From positions 1-64,000 of the forward strand of contig CAMIKG010000019.1 in NCBI GenBank assembly GCA_946221915.1: 64,000 nt of DNA, read 5' to 3'. This document shows positions 44,192-53,765 of this stretch, piece after piece. Below the pieces are notes generated by a model. The model ran no database searches. It was not told where the DNA came from and saw only the letters and a list, made by a program, of their open reading frames with translations. The stretch's first letter is position 1. Every line of letters starts with the position of its first letter. This DNA is from an uncultured Erwinia sp. Lineage in GTDB: Bacteria > Pseudomonadota > Gammaproteobacteria > Enterobacterales > Enterobacteriaceae. The position numbers and the translations under genes are program-made.

Positions 44192-45152
44192 GACTTTCGC
44201 TCACCGTTTTCTGATAATATTCCGCCAGTGTCATGCCACGGGTACGAGAGTGAAGATAATCGAAAAGCTCTTCTAAATCGTCATACAGCGCGTCTATATC
44301 CGCCTCAGAGTGGAATGTGGGGCTACCACCAGGCATAAATTCTGAAGAGTGCAGCATAAATTCAACATAATCACTGCCGCGAGCGAGCGTCTTTTCAACA
44401 ACGTTAATCATCTGGGCAACGTTGCCACCTGACGGGCGCAACCAATGTACAGAAGGGCTACGCTGCTTACCGCGTAAGCGATCATAAGCAGCTTTAGCAT
44501 GATTCATTAAGGGCGGATGTTTATACTCAATGCTCATAGGTACTTCAAGTAATGGTGAGTTGCCGGGTTTCGAAATATCTTGCTGGTCTATAAAATAAGC
44601 GGTATCCGGAAAATGCAGATAATTTGTTCCACCATTGCCTTGCGGCGCACCGGGTGAAAGCGCCCAGTTGACACGGGGTGTTACGGAGCAATCTACCTGA
44701 TAGTTAAGCTCAATGAGTAACTGTGCATAATATTCATTAAATGCCCATCGACCTGCACGATGGCTACGCATTTTTACCTGCAGGGTGTCTTCTAGCAACC
44801 GCGTGATATAGATGACTTTTTCCCGGATCCTCTCTTGAGGATACTCAATCAGATACGGTTTATACCGCCAGTCATCACCAGTTAAATCATATAGTGGAGG
44901 GCTGTTCCACGCATGCAAATGCATACCAATTTCCCCCGTGTTACGAGCGATAACATCACGGGCAAACTCCACATACTCTGGATCAACAGCCATCTCGTAA
45001 TTTGTAAGCCAGGTAGGTTTGAACGCGTATTTTTCACATAGCTGCTGGAAGCGAGGCAGAAACCGGGTATTTTCGGTTACTATGCGATCGTGATTCTGCC
45101 AAAGGTTATCGCCTTCGGTATCGATGGTGATGATAAACGCGGGCTTACCCAT
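44178..45152 (-). CDS. WabN-like polysaccharide deacetylase of LPS core
   Basis: NodB/YdjC-type deacetylase, 324 residues from 45152 (AGGAATAAAA before MGKPAFIITIDTEGDN); ATG 45167 adds 5 codons. Metal-site motifs IDTEGD near residue 10 and MHLHAWN near residue 80 are present, with SHRAGRWAFN near residue 115. In Klebsiella and Serratia, WabN removes the acetyl group from a core GlcNAc added by WabH. A wabH-like gene is present 1.3 kb away, which supports that role. Assignment by memory of the family, not by alignment. Confidence 0.78.
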   Translation of the reverse strand: MGKPAFIITIDTEGDNLWQNHDRIVTENTRFLPRFQQLCEKYAFKPTWLTNYEMAVDPEYVEFARDVIARNTGEIGMHLHAWNSPPLYDLTGDDWRYKPYLIEYPQERIREKVIYITRLLEDTLQVKMRSHRAGRWAFNEYYAQLLIELNYQVDCSVTPRVNWALSPGAPQGNGGTNYLHFPDTAYFIDQQDISKPGNSPLLEVPMSIEYKHPPLMNHAKAAYDRLRGKQRSPSVHWLRPSGGNVAQMINVVEKTLARGSDYVEFMLHSSEFMPGGSPTFHSEADIDALYDDLEELFDYLHSRTRGMTLAEYYQKTVSESHEGK

Positions 45153-45314
45153 TTTTATTCCTGCCATAAAATTACCTGTCCACTATGTTACTTAGCGGAT
45201 TACGATTGCGCAAAGTTATTCCATGACAGCACACCATTGTGCTGAGAGAGACGCTAGCCACGCCACAAAGTCTGCTTTAGAATCAAAGGCAGGTTCACCA
45301 AATAGCGATAACGC

Positions 45315-46388
45315 ATGAAACAACCAGACCTGCCGCTTTCTTTCTCTCAGACTCCACGCATTCTGGTGATCAAATTTCGCCACCATGGCGATATGCTGCT
45401 GACGACACCCGTGATCCATTCCCTGCGTAAAGCGTATCCGCAGGCGAAAATCGACGTGCTGCTTTACGAAGAGACGCGTCCAATGCTGGCGAACCATCCC
45501 GATATAAATCAGATTTACGCCATTGACCGTAAGTGGAAAAAACAGGGTGTACGCCATCAGCTCAGCCAGGAGTGGCGACTGATGAAAACGCTGCGCCAGC
45601 AGCATTATTCGCTGGTGATCAATCTGGCTGATCAGTCACGTAGCGGCATGATTGCCCGCTTTACCGGCGCACCCTGTCGCGTGGGATTTGACTTTCCTCG
45701 CCGCCGCAATGCCTGGTGGCGCATGTGCCATACCGTGCTGGTTCCGACCGATAATCACGGCAGTCTGCATACGGTAGAGCAGAACCTTTCTGTACTGGCG
45801 CCACTGCAGCTGGCTGAACCGGTCACCGATGTGGCGATGCATTACTCCACCAGCGATCGTGAAAAGATACAGACATTGCTGGGCGCCACAGGGGAGTACA
45901 TTGTGGTACAACCCACATCGCGCTGGTTCTTTAAATGCTGGGATGAGCAAAAGTTTGCCGCCACTCTGCAGGCTCTGCATGATGATGGCCATACTCTGGT
46001 ACTGACCTCCGGTCCCGATCAGCGCGAGCTGGAGATGGTGTCCACTATTATCAGCCACATGCGCACCAGCGATCGCGTGATTTCACTGGCCGGCCAGCTG
46101 ACCCTGCCGCAGCTGGCTGCCGTAATTGACCACGCGCGGCTGTTTATTGGCGTCGACTCAGTGCCGATGCATATGGCGGCGGCGCTGCAGACCCCCTGTG
46201 TGGCGCTGTTCGGCCCATCAAAACTCGTCTTCTGGCGGCCATGGCAGGTAAAAGGCGAAGTGATCTGGGCCGGTGACTACGGGCCACTGCCCGATCCGGA
46301 TCAGGTGGATACCGGCACCAGTGAGCGTTATCTTGACGCCATCCCCGTTGAGACGGTGCTGAATGCGGCTCGTAAACTGCTGGCATAA
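45315..46388 (+). CDS. waaQ: LPS heptosyltransferase III WaaQ
   Basis: GT9 enzyme that adds the side-branch heptose III to heptose II. 357 residues. N-terminal ILVIKFRHHGDMLLTTPVIHSLR and donor site QPTSRWFFKCW, both characteristic of WaaQ, plus IGVDSVPMHMAAALQTPCVALFGPS. Starts the plus-strand run waaQ-wabH-wabG-waaA-waaE-coaD; divergent from the deacetylase with a 162-bp gap. Confidence 0.92.
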   Translation: MKQPDLPLSFSQTPRILVIKFRHHGDMLLTTPVIHSLRKAYPQAKIDVLLYEETRPMLANHPDINQIYAIDRKWKKQGVRHQLSQEWRLMKTLRQQHYSLVINLADQSRSGMIARFTGAPCRVGFDFPRRRNAWWRMCHTVLVPTDNHGSLHTVEQNLSVLAPLQLAEPVTDVAMHYSTSDREKIQTLLGATGEYIVVQPTSRWFFKCWDEQKFAATLQALHDDGHTLVLTSGPDQRELEMVSTIISHMRTSDRVISLAGQLTLPQLAAVIDHARLFIGVDSVPMHMAAALQTPCVALFGPSKLVFWRPWQVKGEVIWAGDYGPLPDPDQVDTGTSERYLDAIPVETVLNAARKLLA

Positions 46389-46425
46389 CCTGCCAAAGTG
46401 TTCTTTTCCAACCATGGATTAATGT

Positions 46426-47529
46426 ATGCGTATCCTGATGATTATTGATGGCCTGCCGGGTGGTGGTGCAGAAAAAGTCGTGCTGACACTCTGCCAGGGT
46501 ATGCAGCAGATGGGGCATACTGTCAGCCTGTTCTCACTGGCAAAGAAGTGTGATTACGTTATCCCGGAAGGGGTGAACTATCAGGTGGTGCTGAGCGACA
46601 GCCGCAAACCCTGGCGCAAACTCACCGAACTGACGCGCCGCGCCAGTGCGCTGGATCAGGCGATTATCGCCGAGCAGCAGGGCCACGGTGATTTCGACCT
46701 GGTATTTTCAAACCTGCATAAAACCGATCGTATTGTCACACGTTGCCGCAGCATCAATCCGGCAAAACTCTGGTTCTGCATTCACGGCATTCTTTCCACT
46801 TCTTACCTCGGCCACCGCAAGGGATTCGATCGCTGGCTGAAGCGGCGCAAAATGGCCAGCATCTACCAGGGGAAAAATATTGTCGCGGTATCGCAGGCGA
46901 TCAGTGACGACCTGCAAAACCATATTGGCGTCACGCCGGCCAATATTGCCGTCATTAATAATCCTTTCGATATCAATGGGCTGCTGCAACAAGCTGATGC
47001 GCCCTGCGAGTGGGAAGGCAGTGATTATCTGGTGCATGTCGGACGCTTTCATCCCAATAAACGCCATGACCGGCTGATAAAAGCCTATGCGCTTTCCGGC
47101 ATCCCAGCGCCGCTGATACTGCTTGGCACTGGCACAGATGCACAACTGGCGCAGGCAAAAGCACTGGCAGTTGAACTTGATGTGGCAGATCGCGTCGTTT
47201 TCGCCGGCTTTCAGGCCAATCCTTTTCCGTGGATTAAACATGCCCGCATGCTGGTGCTCAGCTCTGACAGCGAAGGATTTGGAAATGTACTGGTTGAAGC
47301 GATGCTGTGCGGCACACCGGTCGTCAGCACACGCTGTCCCGGTGGACCTGCTGAAATTCTGCATAACGCGGGACTTGAACAGGCGCTGGCGGAGATGAAT
47401 GAACAGTCGCTGGCGGAGAAAATGGCGACAATCTGGCAGCATCCGCCGGTCATTAATCAGCAGGCGCTGGCGGGTTATGATATTGATCCTATCTGCCAGC
47501 AATACCTGGCGCTGAGCCAGACCCGCTAA
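46426..47529 (+). CDS. wabH: GT4 LPS core glycosyltransferase, WabH-like
   Basis: GT-B glycosyltransferase, 367 residues. N-terminal MIIDGLPGGGAEKVVLTL and C-terminal EX7E region SSDSEGFGNVLVEAMLCGTPVVST mark GT4. It resembles Klebsiella WabH, which adds GlcNAc to the core galacturonic acid. The neighbouring WabN-like deacetylase and WabG-like enzyme support the assignment. Confidence 0.75.
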   Translation: MRILMIIDGLPGGGAEKVVLTLCQGMQQMGHTVSLFSLAKKCDYVIPEGVNYQVVLSDSRKPWRKLTELTRRASALDQAIIAEQQGHGDFDLVFSNLHKTDRIVTRCRSINPAKLWFCIHGILSTSYLGHRKGFDRWLKRRKMASIYQGKNIVAVSQAISDDLQNHIGVTPANIAVINNPFDINGLLQQADAPCEWEGSDYLVHVGRFHPNKRHDRLIKAYALSGIPAPLILLGTGTDAQLAQAKALAVELDVADRVVFAGFQANPFPWIKHARMLVLSSDSEGFGNVLVEAMLCGTPVVSTRCPGGPAEILHNAGLEQALAEMNEQSLAEKMATIWQHPPVINQQALAGYDIDPICQQYLALSQTR

Positions 47530-47553
47530 CCCCCACAGCAAGGAGCACCCTCC

Positions 47554-48690
47554 ATGAATAAAGTCCGCCTCGCCATCGTCAGACAGAAGTATCGCCCTGA
47601 CGGCGGTGCAGAACGCTTTATCTCACGTGCGCTGGAAGCGCTCGACGGCGATCAGCTCGATCTCAATATTATTACCCGCAGCTGGCAGGGGAAACCCAAT
47701 CCAGACTGGCATCTGCATATCTGCAACCCGAAAAAATGGGGGCGCATCTCGCGTGAGCGCGGGTTTGCCGTTGCTGCGCGTGCCTGCTGGCAGCAGGAAA
47801 AGTTTGATATTGTGCAGAGTCATGAGCGCATCGCGGGGTGCGATATCTTTCGCGCGGGTGATGGCGTGCACCGCGTCTGGCTGGAACAGCGCGCACGCAT
47901 TATCACCCCACTGCAACGTCTGGTGACGCACTTAAGCCCGTATCATCGCTACGTGATGCAGGCGGAAGAGGAGATGTTTCGCTCGCCGTCGCTGAAAAAA
48001 ATCATCTGCAACTCGGAGATGGTGAAGCAGGATATCATTCGCTGCTTCCAGCTACCGGAAGAGAAGATTGCCGTTATCTATAACGCTATTGATGCCCAGC
48101 GCTTTCAGCCCGCGACCGAAGCAACCCGCCACGCCACACGTCAGCAGCTGCGTATTCCGCAGGAAGCCTGCACGCTGATTTATGTCGGTTCCGGTTTCGA
48201 GCGTAAAGGGCTGCGCGCCGCGATTCAGGCGATTGCCGATAGTGACCGTTACCTGATCGTGGTCGGCCAGGACAAGCAGCTGAACCGCTACCAGCAACTG
48301 GCGAATCAGCTTAACTGCCTGAACCGTATTCGTTTTGTTGGTGTTCAGCAGGACGTTGTCTCTTTCTATCACGCTGCCGATGGTCTGATCCTGCCAACGC
48401 TGTATGATCCGTTCCCGAATGTAATACTGGAAGCGATGGCGTGCGGACTGCCGGTGATTACCAGCTTCGGTTGCGGCGGAGCGGAATTTATCCGTGATGG
48501 TCAGGAAGGCTTTGTCTGTGACGCCTTAGATATCAACGCGTTAAATCAGGCTGTAAAACAGATTCCGCTAAAATCCGCCGATTCAGCGATGGGCGATGCT
48601 GCCCGCGCCAGAATTCTGCCTTATTCACCGCAGCGCCTGGCCTCTGAATTACATGCGTTGTATCAACAAGTATTGCAACAGCATGATTAA
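47554..48690 (+). CDS. wabG: GT4 LPS core glycosyltransferase, WabG-like
   Basis: 378 residues, GT4. Opening VRQKYRPDGGAERFISRALEAL and the motifs WQGKPNPDW, HERIAGCDIFRAGDGVHR and DGLILPTLYDPFPNVILEAMACGLPV fit Klebsiella WabG, which attaches galacturonic acid to heptose II. E. coli WaaG, the alternative, opens differently (MIVAFCLYKYFPFGGLQ). 24 bp after wabH. Confidence 0.8.
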   Translation: MNKVRLAIVRQKYRPDGGAERFISRALEALDGDQLDLNIITRSWQGKPNPDWHLHICNPKKWGRISRERGFAVAARACWQQEKFDIVQSHERIAGCDIFRAGDGVHRVWLEQRARIITPLQRLVTHLSPYHRYVMQAEEEMFRSPSLKKIICNSEMVKQDIIRCFQLPEEKIAVIYNAIDAQRFQPATEATRHATRQQLRIPQEACTLIYVGSGFERKGLRAAIQAIADSDRYLIVVGQDKQLNRYQQLANQLNCLNRIRFVGVQQDVVSFYHAADGLILPTLYDPFPNVILEAMACGLPVITSFGCGGAEFIRDGQEGFVCDALDINALNQAVKQIPLKSADSAMGDAARARILPYSPQRLASELHALYQQVLQQHD

Positions 48691-48780
48691 GTAAGATGAG
48701 CATCAGCAAGTTATCTGCTAACATGCCGCATTGTTTTTCGGTTTACTATTTGACGCATTTGTGTCGCAAAAATAATTAGT

Positions 48781-50055
48781 ATGACGACAATTTATACCGC
48801 CCTGCTCTACCTCATTCAGCCCCTGATCTGGTTGCGCCTCTGGCTGCGCGGCCGCAAAGCCCCTGCCTATCGTAAACGCTGGGCGGAACGCTATGGTTTT
48901 TGTGAGGGCAAGGTGAAGCCGGACGGTATCCTGCTGCACTCGGTTTCCGTGGGCGAAACCCTTGCCGCGGTACCGCTGGTGCGCGCACTGCGTCATCGCT
49001 ATCCGACATTGCCGATTACCGTCACCACCATGACGCCTACCGGTTCTGAGCGCGCGCAATCGGCGTTTGGCAAAGATGTCCATCACGTTTATCTGCCTTA
49101 CGACCTGCCCGGCGCCATCAACCGCTTCCTGAATACCACCAGCCCAAAACTGGTGATTATTATGGAAACCGAGCTGTGGCCCAATATTATCCGTGCGCTG
49201 CATCAGCGTAACATTCCGCTGGTGATCGCCAATGCGCGCCTCTCCGAGCGCTCTGCGGCAGGCTATAAAAAGCTGGGCAAATTTATGCAGCGGCTGTTGC
49301 AGAAAATCACCCTGATTGCCGCACAAAACGCGGAAGATGGTGAACGCTTTATCAGCCTCGGCTTAAAGCGCTCGCACCTCACCGTCACCGGTAGCCTGAA
49401 GTTTGATATTTCCGTGACGCCAGAACTGGCGGCACGGGCAGTCACCTTACGTCGCCAGTGGGCGCCGCGTCGCCCGGTCTGGATTGCCACCAGCACGCAC
49501 GAAGGCGAAGAGAGCGTGGTATTTGAAGCGCACCGTCTGCTGCTGACGCGTTTTCCCGACCTGCTGCTGATTCTGGCGCCACGCCACCCGGAGCGCTTCG
49601 ACACGGCGCGCGACATGGCGCAAAAAGCGGGCCTGAGCTACACCCTGCGCAGCAGTGGTGAAATTCCTTCCGGCAGCACCCAGGTGGTGATTGCGGATAC
49701 CATGGGCGAACTGATGCTGTTATATGGCATTGCCGATCTGGCGTTTGTCGGCGGCAGCCTGGTGGAACGTGGCGGACATAATCCGCTGGAACCCGCCGCG
49801 CATGCTATTCCGGTGCTGATGGGACCTCACACCTTTAACTTCAAAGATATCTGCAGCAAACTGCAGCAGGCGGATGGCCTGATCACCGTGACTGATGCCG
49901 CATCGCTGGATAAAGAGATCGGTAACCTGCTCACCGATGACGACTATCGCCGCTATTACGGCCGTCATGCGGTTGAGGTGCTGCATCAGAACCAGGGCGC
50001 GCTGCAGCGTCTGCTACAGTTACTCGAACCCCATTTACCCCCACGGAATCATTAA
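48781..50055 (+). CDS. waaA: Lipid IV(A) 3-deoxy-D-manno-octulosonic acid transferase
   Basis: Adds Kdo residues to lipid IV(A) at the inner membrane (also kdtA). 424 residues (E. coli 425). N-terminal membrane anchor (about 3-22), glycosyltransferase-N motif HSVSVGETLAAVPL, and FVGGSLVERGGHNPLEPAAHAIPV in the C-terminal domain. Followed directly by waaE with no gap. Confidence 0.97.
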   Translation: MTTIYTALLYLIQPLIWLRLWLRGRKAPAYRKRWAERYGFCEGKVKPDGILLHSVSVGETLAAVPLVRALRHRYPTLPITVTTMTPTGSERAQSAFGKDVHHVYLPYDLPGAINRFLNTTSPKLVIIMETELWPNIIRALHQRNIPLVIANARLSERSAAGYKKLGKFMQRLLQKITLIAAQNAEDGERFISLGLKRSHLTVTGSLKFDISVTPELAARAVTLRRQWAPRRPVWIATSTHEGEESVVFEAHRLLLTRFPDLLLILAPRHPERFDTARDMAQKAGLSYTLRSSGEIPSGSTQVVIADTMGELMLLYGIADLAFVGGSLVERGGHNPLEPAAHAIPVLMGPHTFNFKDICSKLQQADGLITVTDAASLDKEIGNLLTDDDYRRYYGRHAVEVLHQNQGALQRLLQLLEPHLPPRNH

Positions 50056-50832
50056 ATGACCACTCGCCAACGACTTTCGGTGGTGATGATCGCCAAAAAT
50101 GAGGCGGAACTGCTGCCCGATTGCCTGGCGTCAGTGAGCTGGGCGGACGAAATCATTCTGCTCGACTCCGGCAGCAGCGATGCCACTGCAGAAATCGCGC
50201 GCCAGCATAACGTCCAGGTTTATCATTCGGAAAGCTGGCCGGGCTATGGTCGCCAGCGCCAGCAGGCACAAAGCTACGCCAGCGGTGAAATGATTTTAAT
50301 GATCGATGCCGACGAGCGCGTTACTCCCGAGCTGCGCGCCTCGATTGAGCGCGTTCTGGCAGCACCGCAGCCCCATACGGTGTACAGCATCGCGCGGCGC
50401 AACCTGTTTCTTGGGCGCTTTATGCGCCACAGCGGCTGGTATCCGGATCGCGTTACCCGCCTTTATCCGCGCGACTACCACTACAATGATCATCAGGTGC
50501 ACGAGTCACTGGAAAGCCGTGATGCGCACGTGGTGCCGCTGCGCGGCGACCTGCAGCATCTCACCTGTCGCGACTTCGCGGCCTTCCAGCGCAAACAGTT
50601 TGCCTATGCAGAAGCCTGGGCCAGGCAACGCCATCAGCAGGGAAAAACGTGTTCGGTGTTTTCCATCTTCGGGCATACGATCGGCGCCTTTATGAAAACG
50701 CTGGTGCTGCGCGCCGGTTTTCTCGATGGCAAACAGGGCTGGATTCTGGCGACGGTGAATGCGCAGTACACCTTTAATAAATATGCGGCGCTGTGGGCGC
50801 TGAACCAGTCAGCAAACAAAGGTAGCTTATGA
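50056..50832 (+). CDS. waaE: GT2 LPS core beta-glucosyltransferase WaaE (KdtX)
   Basis: Family 2 glycosyltransferase, 258 residues. In Klebsiella and Serratia, WaaE adds the first glucose to heptose I. GT2 motifs: MIAKNEAELLPDCL, ILLDSGSSDATAE, and MIDADERVTPEL with the metal-binding DAD. Located between waaA and coaD as in those genera; E. coli K-12 has coaD directly after waaA. Its stop overlaps the coaD start (ATGA). Confidence 0.9.
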   Translation: MTTRQRLSVVMIAKNEAELLPDCLASVSWADEIILLDSGSSDATAEIARQHNVQVYHSESWPGYGRQRQQAQSYASGEMILMIDADERVTPELRASIERVLAAPQPHTVYSIARRNLFLGRFMRHSGWYPDRVTRLYPRDYHYNDHQVHESLESRDAHVVPLRGDLQHLTCRDFAAFQRKQFAYAEAWARQRHQQGKTCSVFSIFGHTIGAFMKTLVLRAGFLDGKQGWILATVNAQYTFNKYAALWALNQSANKGSL

Positions 50833-51311
50833 GCACCAAAGCGATCTATCCCGGCACTTTCGACCCGATGACCAATGGTCATCTCGATATCGTGACGCGC
50901 GCTGCGCTGATGTTCGATAAACTGGTGCTGGCGATTGCCGCCAGCCCGAGTAAAAAGCCGATGTTCTCGCTGGACGAGCGCGTGGCGCTGGCGCAACAGG
51001 TCACGGCGCATCTTAAAAATGTCGAGGTCGTGGGATTTAGCGATCTGATGGCCAATTTTGCCAAAGCGCAGCAAGCCAATGTACTGGTACGTGGCCTGCG
51101 CGCGGTGTCAGACTTTGAATATGAGCTGCAGCTGGCGCATATGAACCGTCATCTGCTGCCAACGCTGGAAAGTGTGTTTCTGATGCCATCGGAAGAGTTT
51201 TCGTTTATCTCTTCCTCACTGGTCAAAGAGGTGGCGCGCCATCAGGGTGATGTGCAGGCCTTTCTGCCTGCAGTCGTTCACCAGGCACTGATGGACAAAC
51301 TGCGGGCCTGA
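50829..51311 (+). CDS. coaD: Phosphopantetheine adenylyltransferase
   Basis: Fourth step of CoA synthesis: joins 4'-phosphopantetheine and ATP. 160 residues (E. coli 159). Nucleotidyltransferase TxGH motif in PGTFDPMTNGHLD and the SSSLVKEVARHQGDV segment. A perfect 10-bp hairpin (51305-51314 with 51321-51330) overlaps its stop and separates it from convergent mutM. Confidence 0.98.
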   Translation: MSTKAIYPGTFDPMTNGHLDIVTRAALMFDKLVLAIAASPSKKPMFSLDERVALAQQVTAHLKNVEVVGFSDLMANFAKAQQANVLVRGLRAVSDFEYELQLAHMNRHLLPTLESVFLMPSEEFSFISSSLVKEVARHQGDVQAFLPAVVHQALMDKLRA

Positions 51312-51330
51312 CCAGAGACGTGGTCAGGCC
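51305..51330. terminator. Hairpin between convergent coaD and mutM
   Basis: GGCCTGACCA (51305-51314) pairs with 51321-51330 around GAGACG. It includes the coaD stop and lacks a T-run, so a terminator role is tentative. Confidence 0.5.
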
Positions 51331-51336
51331 GAGGGC

Positions 51337-52146
51337 TTACTTCTGGCAGCCGCGGCAGAAGAAGGTGCTGCGCTGCCCGTGTTTCGCGCTCTCAATCAAC
51401 GTGCCGCATACCCGGCAGGGTTCGCCAGCCCGTCCATAGACCTGCAGTTCCTGCGCAAAATAACCCGGTTTGCCATCCGTCTGTAAAAAGTCACGCAACG
51501 TCGTACCGCCCTGCTCAATCGAGCGCAGCAATACCGCTTTAATGGTTTCGACCAGCAGTGCACACTGCTCTTTATTCAGTGACATTGGCAGTCGATCGGG
51601 CAGGATCCCGGCGGCAAAAAGTGACTCGCTGGCATAGATATTCCCCACGCCTACCACCAGCTTATTATCCATCAGCCAGGGCTTGATCGCGGTGCGTTTG
51701 CCACGTGATTTCTCAAACAGATAGTCACCATTGAATGCTTCGCTGAGCGGTTCCGGCCCGAGGTGCGCCAGAACATTGCTGGCCTGCGGATCAGCGCTCC
51801 ATAGCCAGGCGCCAAAACGCCGTGGATCGGTATAGCGCAGCACTTTGCCATTGCTCATCACCAGATCAACGTGATCATGCTTCGCCGCCGGGATCTCTTC
51901 CGGCAATACCCGCAAACTGCCAGACATGCCGAGATGAATGATGATCCAGCCAGTGGGAAGTTCCAGCAACAGGTATTTGGCACGGCGCTGCACGCTTAAC
52001 ACTGGCTGATCGCTCAGTGCATGAATTTCCTGTGATACCGGCCAGCGCAGGCGGCCATTGCGCACCACAGCATGCAAAATCGTTTCGCCGACCAGATGCG
52101 GCTCAATACCACGACGACTGGTTTCTACCTCAGGTAATTCAGGCAT
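51337..52146 (-). CDS. mutM: Formamidopyrimidine-DNA glycosylase
   Basis: Bifunctional glycosylase/AP lyase that removes 8-oxoguanine and formamidopyrimidines (Fpg). 269 residues, E. coli length. Catalytic Pro2-Glu3 at the start (MPELPEVET), Lys in RRAKYLL, and a C-terminal zinc finger with Cys244, Cys247, Cys264 and Cys267. Downstream of rpmBG on the same strand, behind their terminator. Confidence 0.98.
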   Translation of the reverse strand: MPELPEVETSRRGIEPHLVGETILHAVVRNGRLRWPVSQEIHALSDQPVLSVQRRAKYLLLELPTGWIIIHLGMSGSLRVLPEEIPAAKHDHVDLVMSNGKVLRYTDPRRFGAWLWSADPQASNVLAHLGPEPLSEAFNGDYLFEKSRGKRTAIKPWLMDNKLVVGVGNIYASESLFAAGILPDRLPMSLNKEQCALLVETIKAVLLRSIEQGGTTLRDFLQTDGKPGYFAQELQVYGRAGEPCRVCGTLIESAKHGQRSTFFCRGCQK

Positions 52147-52180
52147 GCCAACTCCTTGTGTTTTACGCTCTGCTAAAACA

Positions 52181-52208
52181 AAAAAACCCGGCCGAAGCCG
52201 GGTTTTTT
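52181..52208. terminator. Terminator after rpmBG
   Basis: CCCGGC (52187-52192) and GCCGGG (52197-52202) with a tetraloop (TTCG on the minus strand), six A before and six T after. 16 bp beyond the rpmG stop. Confidence 0.93.
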
Positions 52209-52223
52209 CTTAAGTCACTAAAA

Positions 52224-52394
<171 letters not shown>

Positions 52395-52402
52395 TCAGTT
52401 CC

Positions 52403-52639
52403 TTAGTACTTCTCACCACGGGCACGCAGTTCGGTCAGAACAACGTCAATACCCTTTTTATCAATTACACGCATACCTTTAGCAGATACACGCAGTGTAA
52501 CGAAGCGCTTTTCGCTCTCAACCCAAAAACGGTGAGAGTGCAGGTTCGGCAGGAAACGGCGTTTCGTCGCGTTCATTGCGTGTGAACGGTTATTACCGGT
52601 CACCGGACGCTTGCCAGTTACTTGGCAGACTCGTGACAT
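52403..52639 (-). CDS. rpmB: 50S ribosomal protein L28
   Basis: 78 residues, MSRVCQVTGKRPVTGNNRSH, E. coli length and sequence. First gene of rpmBG. The 262-bp upstream gap (52640-52901) to radC must hold its promoter; no other feature seen there. Confidence 0.98.
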   Translation of the reverse strand: MSRVCQVTGKRPVTGNNRSHAMNATKRRFLPNLHSHRFWVESEKRFVTLRVSAKGMRVIDKKGIDVVLTELRARGEKY

Positions 52640-52901
52640 GTCTATTCTCCAAAAATCAAATCAGCTCGAGCTTTAAAAATAAGGTTTTGGCCGCCTCGTC
52701 AGGCTCTTAGCCCATCCAAGCGAGTTCTATGTGAACCCGCTGAGCAGGCCCAAACGCCAAACCCGAGATTCTCAAAGGTGGCGTAGTATACGCCCTGTAG
52801 CGTCAGTGCTCAAGTCCCGAACAGATAAAGATCCCGCTGGATCGCGCAAAATAGCCGCAGCTGGTCAGAAAAACAGTCGCCAGCAGCGCTTATCGCACAC
52901 T

Positions 52902-53576
52902 TTATATCCAGCCACGCTCGGCAAAGGAGACGTAGTTGCCCTGCCCCACCACCAGATGATCTAATACTTTGATATTCAATAACAAACTTGCAGAGATAAT
53001 TTGCCGGGTGATATCGCGATCGGCCAGGCTGGGCTCCGGCATGCCGGAGGGATGATTGTGCGCCAGAATTAACGCTGCCGCATTGATTTTTAACGCTTCC
53101 CGCACAATTTCACGCGGATGCACCTCAACGCTGCTAATTGTTCCGGCAAACATCTCTCGCGACACAATTACCCGGTGCTGGTTATCGAGAAAAATCACCA
53201 TAAAAATTTCCCGTTCCTGATGCGCCAGCATCCCCAGCAGGAATTCATGGGTCAGTTGCGGGTTCGCCAGCACATCTTCCCTTGCCAGATGTTCACGAAA
53301 CACCCGGCGCGCCAGCTCTGACACTGCACGCAGCTGGGCCAGCTTGGCATCGCCCATCCCTTTTATCGCAGCCATCTCCTGCCAGTCTGCCGACATAACC
53401 CGGCGCAAGGAACCAAAATGGTGTAGCAACTGCTGCGCCAGCGCCATCACCGATTGCCCTACCGACCCGGTGCGTAAAAAAATTGCCAGCAATTCGACGT
53501 CAGACAGCGCCTCCACGCCCATCAGTTGTAACTTTTCACGGGGCATGATGTGGGGACATAAAGCATTCATAGCCAC
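52902..53576 (-). CDS. radC: RadC/YicR family JAB1/MPN (JAMM) protein
   Basis: 224 residues. N-terminal helix-hairpin-helix part (SLRRVMSADWQEMAAIKGMGDAKLAQLRAVSELAR in two motifs) and C-terminal JAMM metalloprotease fold with the metal motif HNHPSG followed by PSLADRD. The radC name comes from a mutant later traced to recG; the function of the protein is not settled. Divergent from coaBC. Confidence 0.93.
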   Translation of the reverse strand: MAMNALCPHIMPREKLQLMGVEALSDVELLAIFLRTGSVGQSVMALAQQLLHHFGSLRRVMSADWQEMAAIKGMGDAKLAQLRAVSELARRVFREHLAREDVLANPQLTHEFLLGMLAHQEREIFMVIFLDNQHRVIVSREMFAGTISSVEVHPREIVREALKINAAALILAHNHPSGMPEPSLADRDITRQIISASLLLNIKVLDHLVVGQGNYVSFAERGWI

Positions 53577-53765
53577 TCTCCTACTGGTTAAAAATACAGT
53601 ATGCTATGACCATATACCGACAAGTAGTGGTAAAGTGTCGTCTTTCGAGGCAGCTCGCAAAGGTGCCGGGATGCTAAAAGGTTGTTCACACAGAGTGTGA
53701 TAAAATACGCAAATCGTAACGCACTGCCGTGCGTCGGACTGAATGTAATGATGGCGGATAACACT

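Noticed and set aside
45153..45314. JUMPStart/ops element before waaQ
   Set aside because: waaQ of E. coli has one upstream, but the motif is not present in this gap.
46708..47541. 277-codon open frame on the minus strand
   Set aside because: Antisense of the wabH-like gene, with shadow-frame composition and no ribosome site.
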